Source: Candidatus Eiseniibacteriota bacterium (GTDB lineage: Bacteria > Arandabacterota > Arandabacteria > Arandabacterales > Arandabacteraceae). Taken from it: 7,339 nt of DNA. Below, piece by piece: positions 1-5,040 of the stretch (the first letter of the stretch is position 1; each line of letters starts with the position of its first letter). Position numbers and translations under genes: made by a program. The stretch spans positions 1 to 7,339 of the forward strand of contig JAUXGG010000072.1 in the NCBI GenBank assembly GCA_030622265.1, given 5' to 3'. Below the pieces are notes generated by a model. It saw nothing but the letters and a program-made list of their open reading frames with translations, ran no database searches and had not been told where the DNA came from.

Positions 1-132
1 GATAAAGGGCCTGAGGAGCAAAGAGCTGGCAGCACTTCTTCCCTGATAGTCGCCTGCCTCCCACACCGCCGCGACCGCACCATCAAGCGCTGCCAGGCCT
101 CCTTGCCATTCCAGTAGCCAACCGGGGACCTC

Positions 133-354
133 TCAGTCGCACCCACAGCTGTTGCAGCAGCATGGATTGCATCCGCAGCTGGTGCAAAAGTCATCGCAGC
201 AGCACGGATTGCATCCGCAGATGTTGCAACAGTCATCGCAGCAGCACGGATTGCATTCACATCTGTCGCAACAGTCATCGCAGCAGCTGGTAGTCCAACA
301 GCAGCTCGCGAGTAGCAGACCTATGATTGCGATTGCTGCGAGTAGCCTCCGCAT
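133..354 (-). CDS. Cysteine-rich repeat lipoprotein (putative metal binding)
   Basis: A 73-residue protein with a short basic N-terminus (MRR), a hydrophobic stretch (residues 4-16) and a lipobox L15-A16-S17-C18, so it is predicted to be lipidated at Cys18 and membrane anchored outside the cytoplasm. The mature part of 56 residues contains 26 cysteines. Residues 26-39, 40-53 and 54-67 are three copies of a 14-residue unit with consensus DDxCxxCGCNPCCC, followed by a partial copy NSCGCD. The start is well supported: AAAGGAG lies at 362-368, 7 nt before the ATG. I do not recognise a named family. The cysteine density suggests metal or metal-cluster binding (metallothionein-like) or a disulfide-rich surface protein; this is inference. 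It is transcribed divergently from a FetAB-type metal exporter, which fits a metal-related role but does not prove it. A Q/H-rich plus-strand reading of the same DNA lacks these supports. Confidence 0.72.
   Translation of the reverse strand: MRRLLAAIAIIGLLLASCCWTTSCCDDCCDRCECNPCCCDDCCNICGCNPCCCDDFCTSCGCNPCCCNSCGCD
154..279 (-). repeat. Three tandem 42-bp coding repeats
   Basis: Three in-frame 42-bp units (238-279, 196-237, 154-195) encode the 14-residue Cys-rich repeats, with an 18-bp partial unit at 136-153. The units are closely similar at DNA level; each shares the string GGATTGCAT, read on the plus strand. This suggests recent expansion by slippage or unequal recombination, so copy number may vary among strains. 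Confidence 0.85.
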
Positions 355-361
355 GACCCAT

Positions 362-368
362 CTCCTTT
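362..368 (-). promoter_or_regulatory. Shine-Dalgarno site of the Cys-rich gene
   Basis: AAAGGAG on the minus strand, 7 nt upstream of the ATG at 352-354. This site is what decides that the minus-strand reading of the repeat region is the real gene. Confidence 0.7.
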
Positions 369-403
369 CCCGGGGCTTCCGATAGGTCTATGGAGCATAT
401 TCC

Positions 404-583
404 ATGCCGCCGCTCATGCTGATGAGGATCTCAATCCGATCTGCGCTGAACTCAAGCAATTGGGAAGGCGATGGCCAGGAAGCCACCGGAAGACGCACAA
501 ACCTTGTTATGCTGGCCCCGGGTCACGTTGTTGATCCGACACAGGTGCGTCCTCTTATGGACATGTTCGCGCAGCGCGTATAG
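404..583 (+). CDS. Possible 59-codon small ORF upstream of fetA
   Basis: An ATG at 404 opens a 59-residue frame ending in TAG at 581-583. GGAG at 392-395 stands 8 nt upstream, a good ribosome binding distance. The stop is one base before the first possible ATG of fetA (585) and 10 bases before the more likely one (594). Since fetA has no clear ribosome site of its own, this ORF could feed ribosomes to it by coupling. The C-terminal half (for example LAPGHVVDPTQ) reads like ordinary protein, but I recognise no family, and there is no signal peptide or membrane segment. It could equally be a chance frame or the remnant of a broken gene. Confidence 0.3.
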   Translation: MPPLMLMRISIRSALNSSNWEGDGQEATGRRTNLVMLAPGHVVDPTQVRPLMDMFAQRV

Positions 584-586
584 TAT
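558..586 (+). promoter_or_regulatory. Candidate sigma-70-type promoter for fetAB
   Basis: TGGACA at 558-563 matches the -35 consensus in five of six positions. Downstream lie overlapping -10 candidates: TATAGT at 579-584 (five of six, spacer 15) and TAGTAT at 581-586 (four of six, spacer 17). Transcription from either would begin at about 590-594, almost at the ATG at 594, which would make the fetA mRNA leaderless. Found by eye only. Confidence 0.35.
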
Positions 587-593
587 GGTTTGT

Positions 594-1304
594 ATGAAAG
601 TGTTCCGACTCGAACGCATTGGGCTTACCAAGTCCGGTACCGCCATATTGGACTCGGTCGACGTGAGCATATCCTCAGGGGGAATAACCACATTGCTGGG
701 GCCTAGCGGGTCCGGCAAGACCTCGCTCCTGAGACTGCTCAACCGCCTTGACGAACCGACCGCCGGCAACATCTACTACAATGACGAGCCGATAGCCTCT
801 TATGACATCCAGGCGTTGAGGCGGGAAGTGGGTATGGTCTTTCAGCGTCAGGAGCTCTTTGAGGGGACGGTGACGGACAATATCCTTTTCGGTCCCGGGC
901 TGCACGGGATGCCGGTGGAGCCCGGAGGGATTCTTGACCTGGTGGGACTCAATCCGGATGCGCACGACAGGGATGTCACCACCCTCTCTGGTGGCCAGGC
1001 CCAGAAGGTAATAATAGGACGGGCGCTTGCGGTTGGCCCCAAGGTGCTGCTTCTTGATGAGCCGACTGCGAACCTCGATCCAAGCTCGACGCTCCAGATA
1101 GAGGAACTCGTGAAACACCTATCCCGGAAGCTGGGTCTCACGTGCATCTTCGTCACCCACAATGTGGAACAGGCCAGGCGTGTGGGGGATAGCGCCTTTG
1201 TCCTTATCGAAGGGCAGGTAGTGGAGGAGGGGTCCATAGGCGGCATTCTCGCCCATCCTAAGGATCCCAGGACCCTGCGCTTTGCGAAAGGTGAACTCAG
1301 ATGA
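594..1304 (+). CDS. fetA: ABC transporter ATP-binding protein, FetA/STAR1-like
   Basis: ATPase subunit of an ABC transporter, expected to act on the cytoplasmic face with the membrane protein encoded next. From the ATG at 594 it is 236 residues, the size of a single nucleotide-binding domain. All core motifs are intact: Walker A GPSGSGKT (36-43), Q-loop Q84 in VFQRQ, signature LSGGQ (131-135), Walker B VLLLDE (151-156) and the H-loop histidine H189. The segment LFEGTVTDNILFGP (89-101 region) is typical of this subgroup. The frame stays open back to an ATG at 471, but the extra 41 residues do not resemble an ABC N-terminus; the domain starts naturally at MKVFRLERIG. Neither 585 nor 594 has a clear Shine-Dalgarno site, so initiation may be leaderless or coupled. 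The FetA assignment rests mainly on the UPF0014 partner, with which it overlaps by 4 bp. In Escherichia coli FetAB is linked to iron export; the substrate here is inferred. Confidence 0.88.
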   Translation: MKVFRLERIGLTKSGTAILDSVDVSISSGGITTLLGPSGSGKTSLLRLLNRLDEPTAGNIYYNDEPIASYDIQALRREVGMVFQRQELFEGTVTDNILFGPGLHGMPVEPGGILDLVGLNPDAHDRDVTTLSGGQAQKVIIGRALAVGPKVLLLDEPTANLDPSSTLQIEELVKHLSRKLGLTCIFVTHNVEQARRVGDSAFVLIEGQVVEEGSIGGILAHPKDPRTLRFAKGELR

Positions 1305-2041
1305 GCAGATTGATCGCATCGACCGCCCTTGTGGGCATCGCCATAGCGATTGTCGAGATTCGCAGGCTCGGAGTGGGTAAGGAGCTCTTTGTCAGTGCGC
1401 TCCGGACCTTTGTCCAGCTTATGGCAGTTGGCTACCTGATCAAGTTCGTGTTCGATCTTGAGGGGCTCCCGTATCAGATGTTGTTGCTGCTTGCCATGGT
1501 GACGGTCGCGTCCTTCACCGCAAGGGGGAGGGTGAAGAACGTACGGGGCGCCTTCGGGATAGCTTTCGTCTCGATCCTCGCCGGGGTGGCATCCACCGTG
1601 GGCTTGATGCTGGCCCTCAACATCATCGATACGACCCCCATGTATCTGATTCCGCTGGGCGGAATGATGATAGGTAACTCGATGAATGCGGTGGCTCTGG
1701 GCCTTGACAGGATCTCCTCAGAGATGAAGGACAAGAAGGGCCAGATCGAGGCGGCCCTGTGTCTCGGGGCCTGCCCGACCGACGCAATGGACGCGCTGAT
1801 GAAGAAGACGGTCAAAGCCTCCCTGCTTCCTCTCATGAACAACATGAAGGTGATAGGACTTGTTCACCTTCCGGGAGCGATGACGGGGATGATGCTTGCC
1901 GGGGCTGAGCCCATGGAGGCGGCGAAGATTCAACTGATAGTCATGTACATGCTGGCGGCGAGCACCACCATATCGATCCTGGTGGCGTCCTTCTTCATGC
2001 ACCGGGCCTTCTTTAACAGAGCCTGGCAACTCCGCATATAA
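1301..2041 (+). CDS. fetB: UPF0014 (FetB-type) metal exporter permease
   Basis: Integral membrane subunit partnering the ABC ATPase encoded just upstream. The 246-residue product is mostly hydrophobic with about seven membrane segments. It carries the UPF0014 hallmarks: IPLGGMMIGNSMNA (117-130), the cytoplasmic stretch GACPTDAMDALMKKTVKAS (156-174), and VIGLVHLPGAMTGMMLAGA (184-202). Escherichia coli FetB is implicated in iron export and oxidative-stress resistance; plant STAR2/ALS3 relatives are linked to aluminium tolerance. The ATG at 1301 overlaps the fetA stop (ATGA), and AAGGTG lies 7 nt upstream, so the two are co-translated. It is slightly shorter at the N-terminus than the roughly 259-residue E. 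coli protein but no core motif is missing. The stop codon is followed after one base by the inverted repeat of the transposase element, so any original 3' sequence or terminator has been displaced. Confidence 0.93.
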   Translation: MSRLIASTALVGIAIAIVEIRRLGVGKELFVSALRTFVQLMAVGYLIKFVFDLEGLPYQMLLLLAMVTVASFTARGRVKNVRGAFGIAFVSILAGVASTVGLMLALNIIDTTPMYLIPLGGMMIGNSMNAVALGLDRISSEMKDKKGQIEAALCLGACPTDAMDALMKKTVKASLLPLMNNMKVIGLVHLPGAMTGMMLAGAEPMEAAKIQLIVMYMLAASTTISILVASFFMHRAFFNRAWQLRI

Positions 2042-2042
2042 A

Positions 2043-2060
2043 AGGGGACAGACACCTATT
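2043..2060 (+). repeat. Left inverted repeat of the RAYT element
   Basis: An 18-bp arm, A followed by GGGGACAGACACCTATT, exactly complementary to 2859-2876. It contains the transposase stop codon (TAG on the minus strand at 2056-2058) and begins one base after the fetB stop. Confidence 0.9.
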
Positions 2061-2715
2061 CTTTTTTGGGGCGTCCAGGTCGTTGTGGGGTCAAAACCCG
2101 ACCAAGTTCCCTTTCCAGCTTTTCTATGAAAGCCGTTGTGCCCACTGGTAATCCTTTGTGAGTGCCTCGACGGATCTCTTCTTCCAGAGGAGTATCTGGA
2201 TACTGTAAGTAGGCTTTCCATCCTGATGTGTCCTTGAAGGAGTCCATGTCAGTGATCTCTATCGGAGATCTCGCGTTTCCGGCATGAGTTGCAGCACTTG
2301 ACCATTTGTATTCCCAGGGATATGTCACAATGCCTGCTCGAACAGGGTTTCTCTCCACGTATCGGATCGCACGGCAAAGATGGATATCATCCATCGGGCA
2401 GGAGTAGAATCTACCTTGCCACAGGTGCCCTTTCCTCTGCCGATTCTCATTGGCGTATTGGGCGTATCTCGTATGCACGGCGTGGAACACTCGGGCAAGC
2501 GCGGAATCGGTCGAAGGCACGGTAATGAAGTGAACATGATTGCCCATCAAGCAGAAGGCTAGCACTGGCATCGTGTGTTTCTTTGAGTATTTATTCATCA
2601 ACCTGCAATACGTCCTGTAGTCATCATCGCGGCGGAAAACAGGCTGCTGAAAGTTTCCTCTCTGGGTCACGTGATGCGGAATGCTCGGGATGACAATCCT
2701 CGGTTGCCTCGGCAT
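2056..2715 (-). CDS. REP-associated tyrosine transposase (Y1_Tnp, RAYT)
   Basis: A single-strand DNA transposase of the IS200/IS605-like Y1 group. From the ATG at 2713-2715 it has 219 residues. It starts MPRQPRIVIPSIPHHVTQRG, the usual RAYT opening. The HUH metal-binding motif is H60-V-H62 in GNHVHF, WQGRFYS is at 99-105, and the catalytic tyrosine is Y119 in RYVERNPVRAG. The C-terminal domain ends in the basic GRPKKE. Nothing is missing, so the enzyme looks intact. The frame is open to an ATG at 2773-2775, but 2715 is preferred because the family begins there and GGGGG (2723-2727) stands 7 nt upstream. That site can be sequestered in a hairpin. The enzyme is expected to recognise the flanking GGGGACAGACACC repeats and probably related copies elsewhere in the genome. 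Confidence 0.92.
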   Translation of the reverse strand: MPRQPRIVIPSIPHHVTQRGNFQQPVFRRDDDYRTYCRLMNKYSKKHTMPVLAFCLMGNHVHFITVPSTDSALARVFHAVHTRYAQYANENRQRKGHLWQGRFYSCPMDDIHLCRAIRYVERNPVRAGIVTYPWEYKWSSAATHAGNARSPIEITDMDSFKDTSGWKAYLQYPDTPLEEEIRRGTHKGLPVGTTAFIEKLERELGRVLTPQRPGRPKKE

Positions 2716-2722
2716 AGCGAAT

Positions 2723-2746
2723 CCCCCTTTGTCAAAAGGTCCCGGG
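2723..2746 (-). promoter_or_regulatory. Hairpin covering the transposase ribosome binding site
   Basis: On the minus strand CCTTT (2735-2739, read on plus as AAAGG) can pair with AAAGG (2726-2730) across a 4-nt loop. CCC at 2744-2746 can pair with GGG at 2723-2725 past a 4-nt bulge. The 3' arm is the Shine-Dalgarno site of the transposase, so folding would limit its translation. Structure found by eye. Confidence 0.4.
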
Positions 2747-2806
2747 GGCTCGTTAGTGGGCGGGACGGTGGCCAAAGCACCACTCTCACTCGAATATAGC
2801 CCGTTG

Positions 2807-2828
2807 ATCCCGAACGGTCAATCGGGAT
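2807..2828. repeat. GC-rich hairpin in the transposase leader region
   Basis: ATCCCGA (2807-2813) and TCGGGAT (2822-2828) form a perfect 7-bp inverted repeat with an 8-nt loop. A competing 5-bp stem, CCGTT (2801-2805) with AACGG (2813-2817), overlaps it, so the two folds exclude each other. Confidence 0.5.
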
Positions 2829-2875
2829 GGGGAACAGAAACCTGCCTTGATTGAAGGAAATAGGTGTCTGTCCCC
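2829..2875. repeat. Imperfect REP-like hairpin at the right end
   Basis: GGGGAACAGAAACCT (2829-2843) is a degenerate copy of the element core GGGGACAGACACCT, with one inserted base and one substitution. It faces the right inverted repeat AGGTGTCTGTCCCC (2862-2875) and can form a long stem; CCTT and AAGG within the loop can extend the pairing. This is the head-to-head palindrome arrangement expected of REP sequences moved by RAYT enzymes. Confidence 0.6.
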
Positions 2876-2876
2876 T
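2859..2876 (-). repeat. Right inverted repeat of the RAYT element
   Basis: AATAGGTGTCTGTCCCC plus a final T, the exact reverse complement of the arm at 2043-2060. Its last bases overlap the 14-bp tandem repeat that follows. Confidence 0.9.
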
Positions 2877-2900
2877 ATTTTCGGTGCCCTATTTTCGGTG
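2873..2900. repeat. Perfect 14-bp tandem duplication
   Basis: CCCTATTTTCGGTG occurs twice without a gap (2873-2886, 2887-2900). The copy nearer the membrane-protein gene supplies its stop codon (TAG on the minus strand at 2889-2891) and its last codons; the other copy merges with the end of the RAYT inverted repeat. Confidence 0.9.
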
Positions 2901-3320
2901 GGACTGGATGAAGATTAGAAGGCTGCCGGGATCGTTGGTGCCTATGATGTAGCGCCTGCCGTTGGTCATGGTCAGCTTCACGGCGTTGAAGCCTGAGACG
3001 TTGAAGAGCAGGCCTTGGGAGGTGTAGTGAATTCCCCAGCCATCCCACCAGGCGGTCTTGTGGGGTTGCGCGGTCATGACCTCGTTAAGCTTGAACTTCT
3101 TCCTGATGAGGCCGATCCCGAACCTTAACTCGAGCGTATCAGCTGTACCGGTCACGGTCAGGCTGTAGAAGAGATAGGTGAGGATGAGCAGGAAGAAAAA
3201 GAGGAAGCCCGCCAACAGCACACCTTTTGCGAGGGCAAGGTAGAGGCAGCCCAGGGCGGCGGTCTCCACGGGGACGATGATCGCCCAGCCTATCTGGGTA
3301 TTGCGGTAGAGAGTCTGGAT
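2889..3320 (-). CDS. Small membrane protein with PH-like domain
   Basis: Two adjacent membrane segments (about IGWAIIVPVETAALG and LLAGFLFFFLLILTYLFY) are followed by a soluble domain of about 80 residues. That domain has the look of bacterial PH-like proteins: LELRFGIGLIRKKFKLNEV, then WWDGWGIHYTSQGLLFNVSG, then LTMTNGRRYIIGTNDP. The name is by resemblance to hypothetical PH-domain proteins and its function is unknown. The only ordinary start in the frame is GTG at 3267-3269, which would cut the first membrane segment in half and has no good ribosome site. The frame is open further upstream (TLYRNTQIGW), and GAGG (3328-3331) lies 7 nt before an ATC at 3318-3320. I therefore place the start there, giving 143 residues; it is either a rare AUC start or a mutated ATG. 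It follows the phosphodiesterase gene by about 70 bp. Confidence 0.65.
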   Translation of the reverse strand: MQTLYRNTQIGWAIIVPVETAALGCLYLALAKGVLLAGFLFFFLLILTYLFYSLTVTGTADTLELRFGIGLIRKKFKLNEVMTAQPHKTAWWDGWGIHYTSQGLLFNVSGFNAVKLTMTNGRRYIIGTNDPGSLLIFIQSHRK

Positions 3321-3370
3321 GGTTTCACCTCGCTCTGAGAGGTATGGATTTAGCTTCCGGTGCTGCGATC

Positions 3371-3385
3371 ACTGTCCGGGACAGT
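3371..3385. promoter_or_regulatory. 15-bp palindrome between two operon genes
   Basis: ACTGTCCGGGACAGT is a perfect 7+1+7 palindrome, 8 bp after the phosphodiesterase stop codon and before the membrane-protein gene. It could be a protein binding site or a small mRNA hairpin. It lacks a following T-run on either strand, so it is not a classical terminator. Confidence 0.5.
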
Positions 3386-3393
3386 ACCATCTC

Positions 3394-5040
3394 CTATATG
3401 TACCCCAGACCTTTGAGACGGTCAATCACCTCGTCGCCTTTATCCCCATCCGGGGTCTCGACCTCACCGCGTTCGAAGAACTGCTTGTCCTGCGGCTTTC
3501 TCTTCTGGATGAATTCATCGGTGAAAGCATCCTTCATTATCTTGCCATCGAAGTTCTCGCTGAGTGGCAGATCCTGGATGAAGAGAATCGTCGGAAGGAT
3601 GTCCTCTATGTCCGCGGTGATTCTCTTGCCCCGGGCAATGCCGTTACCGGCAAGCAGGACCACGCCATCCTGGCGGTGATCGCCCTGTCTCCATGCATAA
3701 CCCTTGTCGAGAAAAACGGACGATTTGGTTACGGCGTAGTAGGTAGTATAGAACTGATCGTCCTTGAACTCGAAGAAGAGGTCCGGTGATTCGTCCGGGC
3801 AAGTGCTGCCGTAGAGCTCCTCGGCAGTGTAGACAGCTTTCATGATCTTCTGCCCGTTCTCATCGGTGATCGCGAGCAGCTTCTGCCTGATCTCTTCCCT
3901 CAAGGTCTCGAACTCCTCGCCCGGCTGCACAATGCCGAACTGGTCCCTGCCCTTGACATTGATTCTGACCCCGGCCGTCGAATAGACATAAGCCCTGGTC
4001 TTTTTCCATGAGACATTGGAGGTGCCGATATAGATGAGCTTCTTTGCCACCGTCTTGCCGGACCGTTCCAGGAAGCGGAGCAGCAGCTTGCTCAGCCGGA
4101 GGCTTTTAAGAATCCTTTTGATGATCAGGCCGGGAGTGAGCTCGCTGTGCATCTCGGTGTAGTATCCGTTTTGCTTGAGCCAGACAGCCGGGTAGAAGTT
4201 GCCCTTGCAGTCGCCGAAGCCGTGGTCCGAGCACATAAGCAGGAGAGCTTCATTCTTGACCTTGTCATATATCTTCCCGGTCACTTCGTCCAGGTAGGCG
4301 AAGTGTTCTTTGATACGTTCAAGCACCACCGAGTCGGGCCCGTCCTTCCAGATGTGATCCCAGAGGTAGTGCTGGATCCTGTCCATGCTCACGAAATTGA
4401 TCTGGAAGAGGTCCCACTCCTTGCTGCCCAAGAGATAGTGAACCGCCTTTTCTCTCTCCTCGGTCACGTGGCGGAGGTCTTCGAAGAAACGCCTGGCCCC
4501 GTCCGCAAGATAGAGGCGTATCCTCTCATCGAGTCCGGCCTCCCCCTCACGCGCGACGGTGATATCGATCCTGTAGTCGATTCCCTGGGCGGTGAGCTCA
4601 TCGATGAGGTCGTCGGGATAGAAGTACGTACTCTCGCGCGAAGGGGTCATGAGTCCTGTTATCACTACTCCGTCATCGGGACTTGGGGGATAGCTCATGG
4701 GCATATTAAGCGATATGATCTTCTTGCCCAGCTGGTGATACATATCATAGACGGTCGGTGTCTTGATCTTGCTCCTGTTGGCAAGCAGTCCGATTATCAT
4801 GCCCTCGCGGTTCTCCATCACATTGTATCCGAAGATTCCGTGCTTGGAGGGCCTGACTCCGGTGAGCATGCTGGACCAGGCCACCGGGGTAAGATAGGGG
4901 ATGGTGGAATTAAGTATGCCCCTGGTGCCTTCCCGGATGAGCCTCTCCGTGTTGGGCATGAGCCCTAAGGCGATCATCCTGTCGACCACCTTCCAGGTGG
5001 CCCCGTCGATTCCTAAGAGAAATATCTTGGGTACGCTCAT
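3394..5040 (-). CDS. Alkaline-phosphatase-superfamily phosphodiesterase
   Basis: A 548-residue protein of the type I phosphodiesterase/nucleotide pyrophosphatase group. Both metal sites known from NPP enzymes can be traced: D12 (GIDGATW), nucleophile T51 (LTPVAWSSMLTG), D272 and H273 (CSDHGFG) for one site; D220 and H224 (SMDRIQHYLWD) and H455 (GDHRQDG) for the other. All are present, so it should be catalytically active on a phosphoester. The N-terminus has no signal peptide or membrane anchor, so it is probably cytoplasmic. A basic amphipathic stretch at about 301-336 could touch the membrane. It ends in RLKGLGYI, common in this superfamily. Its ATG overlaps the flippase stop (ATGA); GAGG lies 8 nt upstream. 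Its place behind a flippase and a glycosyltransferase suggests action on a glycan intermediate, nucleotide sugar or phosphate-bearing substituent; the substrate cannot be read from sequence. Confidence 0.88.
   Translation of the reverse strand: MSVPKIFLLGIDGATWKVVDRMIALGLMPNTERLIREGTRGILNSTIPYLTPVAWSSMLTGVRPSKHGIFGYNVMENREGMIIGLLANRSKIKTPTVYDMYHQLGKKIISLNMPMSYPPSPDDGVVITGLMTPSRESTYFYPDDLIDELTAQGIDYRIDITVAREGEAGLDERIRLYLADGARRFFEDLRHVTEEREKAVHYLLGSKEWDLFQINFVSMDRIQHYLWDHIWKDGPDSVVLERIKEHFAYLDEVTGKIYDKVKNEALLLMCSDHGFGDCKGNFYPAVWLKQNGYYTEMHSELTPGLIIKRILKSLRLSKLLLRFLERSGKTVAKKLIYIGTSNVSWKKTRAYVYSTAGVRINVKGRDQFGIVQPGEEFETLREEIRQKLLAITDENGQKIMKAVYTAEELYGSTCPDESPDLFFEFKDDQFYTTYYAVTKSSVFLDKGYAWRQGDHRQDGVVLLAGNGIARGKRITADIEDILPTILFIQDLPLSENFDGKIMKDAFTDEFIQKRKPQDKQFFERGEVETPDGDKGDEVIDRLKGLGYI

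Larger units (their letters stand above)
2043..2876 (-). mobile_element. RAYT (REP-associated transposase) element
   Basis: An 834-bp unit bounded by a perfect 18-bp inverted repeat (2043-2060 and 2859-2876, core GGGGACAGACACCTATT) that encloses one IS200-like Y1 transposase gene. RAYTs usually occur as single domesticated copies that move short palindromic REP sequences rather than themselves. No target-site duplication brackets the two ends, as expected for Y1 enzymes. The right side (2776-2876) holds several hairpins typical of REP-type ends. The element sits exactly between converging genes. Confidence 0.82.

Noticed and set aside
1..117. 3' ends of plus-strand genes running in from the left edge (stops at 44-46 or 115-117)
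   Set aside because: Both frames are too short to recognise, and the minus strand is open as well, so no choice can be supported. I see no assignable gene in 1-132.
1..135. Readthrough of the Cys-rich gene's TGA (as selenocysteine) into 44 open codons up to the window edge
   Set aside because: A small 5-bp hairpin lies shortly after the TGA, but it does not clearly match a bacterial SECIS, no selenocysteine genes are visible, and two other frames are also open in this short stretch.
154..279. CRISPR-like or non-coding repeat array
   Set aside because: The 42-bp units are contiguous, without spacers, and in frame with a well-supported gene.
152..385. Plus-strand Q/H-rich 77-residue frame across the 42-bp repeats
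   Set aside because: It is the complement of the Cys-rich gene, which has a ribosome site, a lipobox and a meaningful repeat; the plus frame has none of these and its composition follows from the opposite strand.
389..406. Small inverted repeat ATGGA/TCCAT as an operator in the divergent gap
   Set aside because: Only a 5-bp stem with a 6-nt loop, which is expected by chance; no clear promoter for the Cys-rich gene could be placed around it.
471..593. N-terminal extension of the ABC ATPase from the ATG at 471
   Set aside because: The 41 extra residues do not fit any ABC N-terminus, there is no good ribosome site, and the promoter-like sequence lies inside this segment.
2716..2775. Longer transposase start at 2775
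   Set aside because: The 20 extra residues are proline-rich and unlike RAYT starts, and the DNA there forms the hairpin over the ribosome site of the preferred ATG at 2715.
2807..2875. Rho-independent terminator for the minus-strand operon
   Set aside because: The hairpins are strong but none is followed by a T-run on the minus strand, so they are better explained as REP-type structures.
4147..4968. Plus-strand 273-residue open frame
   Set aside because: It is fully antisense to the phosphodiesterase, which has complete catalytic motifs; this is a common shadow frame in GC-rich genes.
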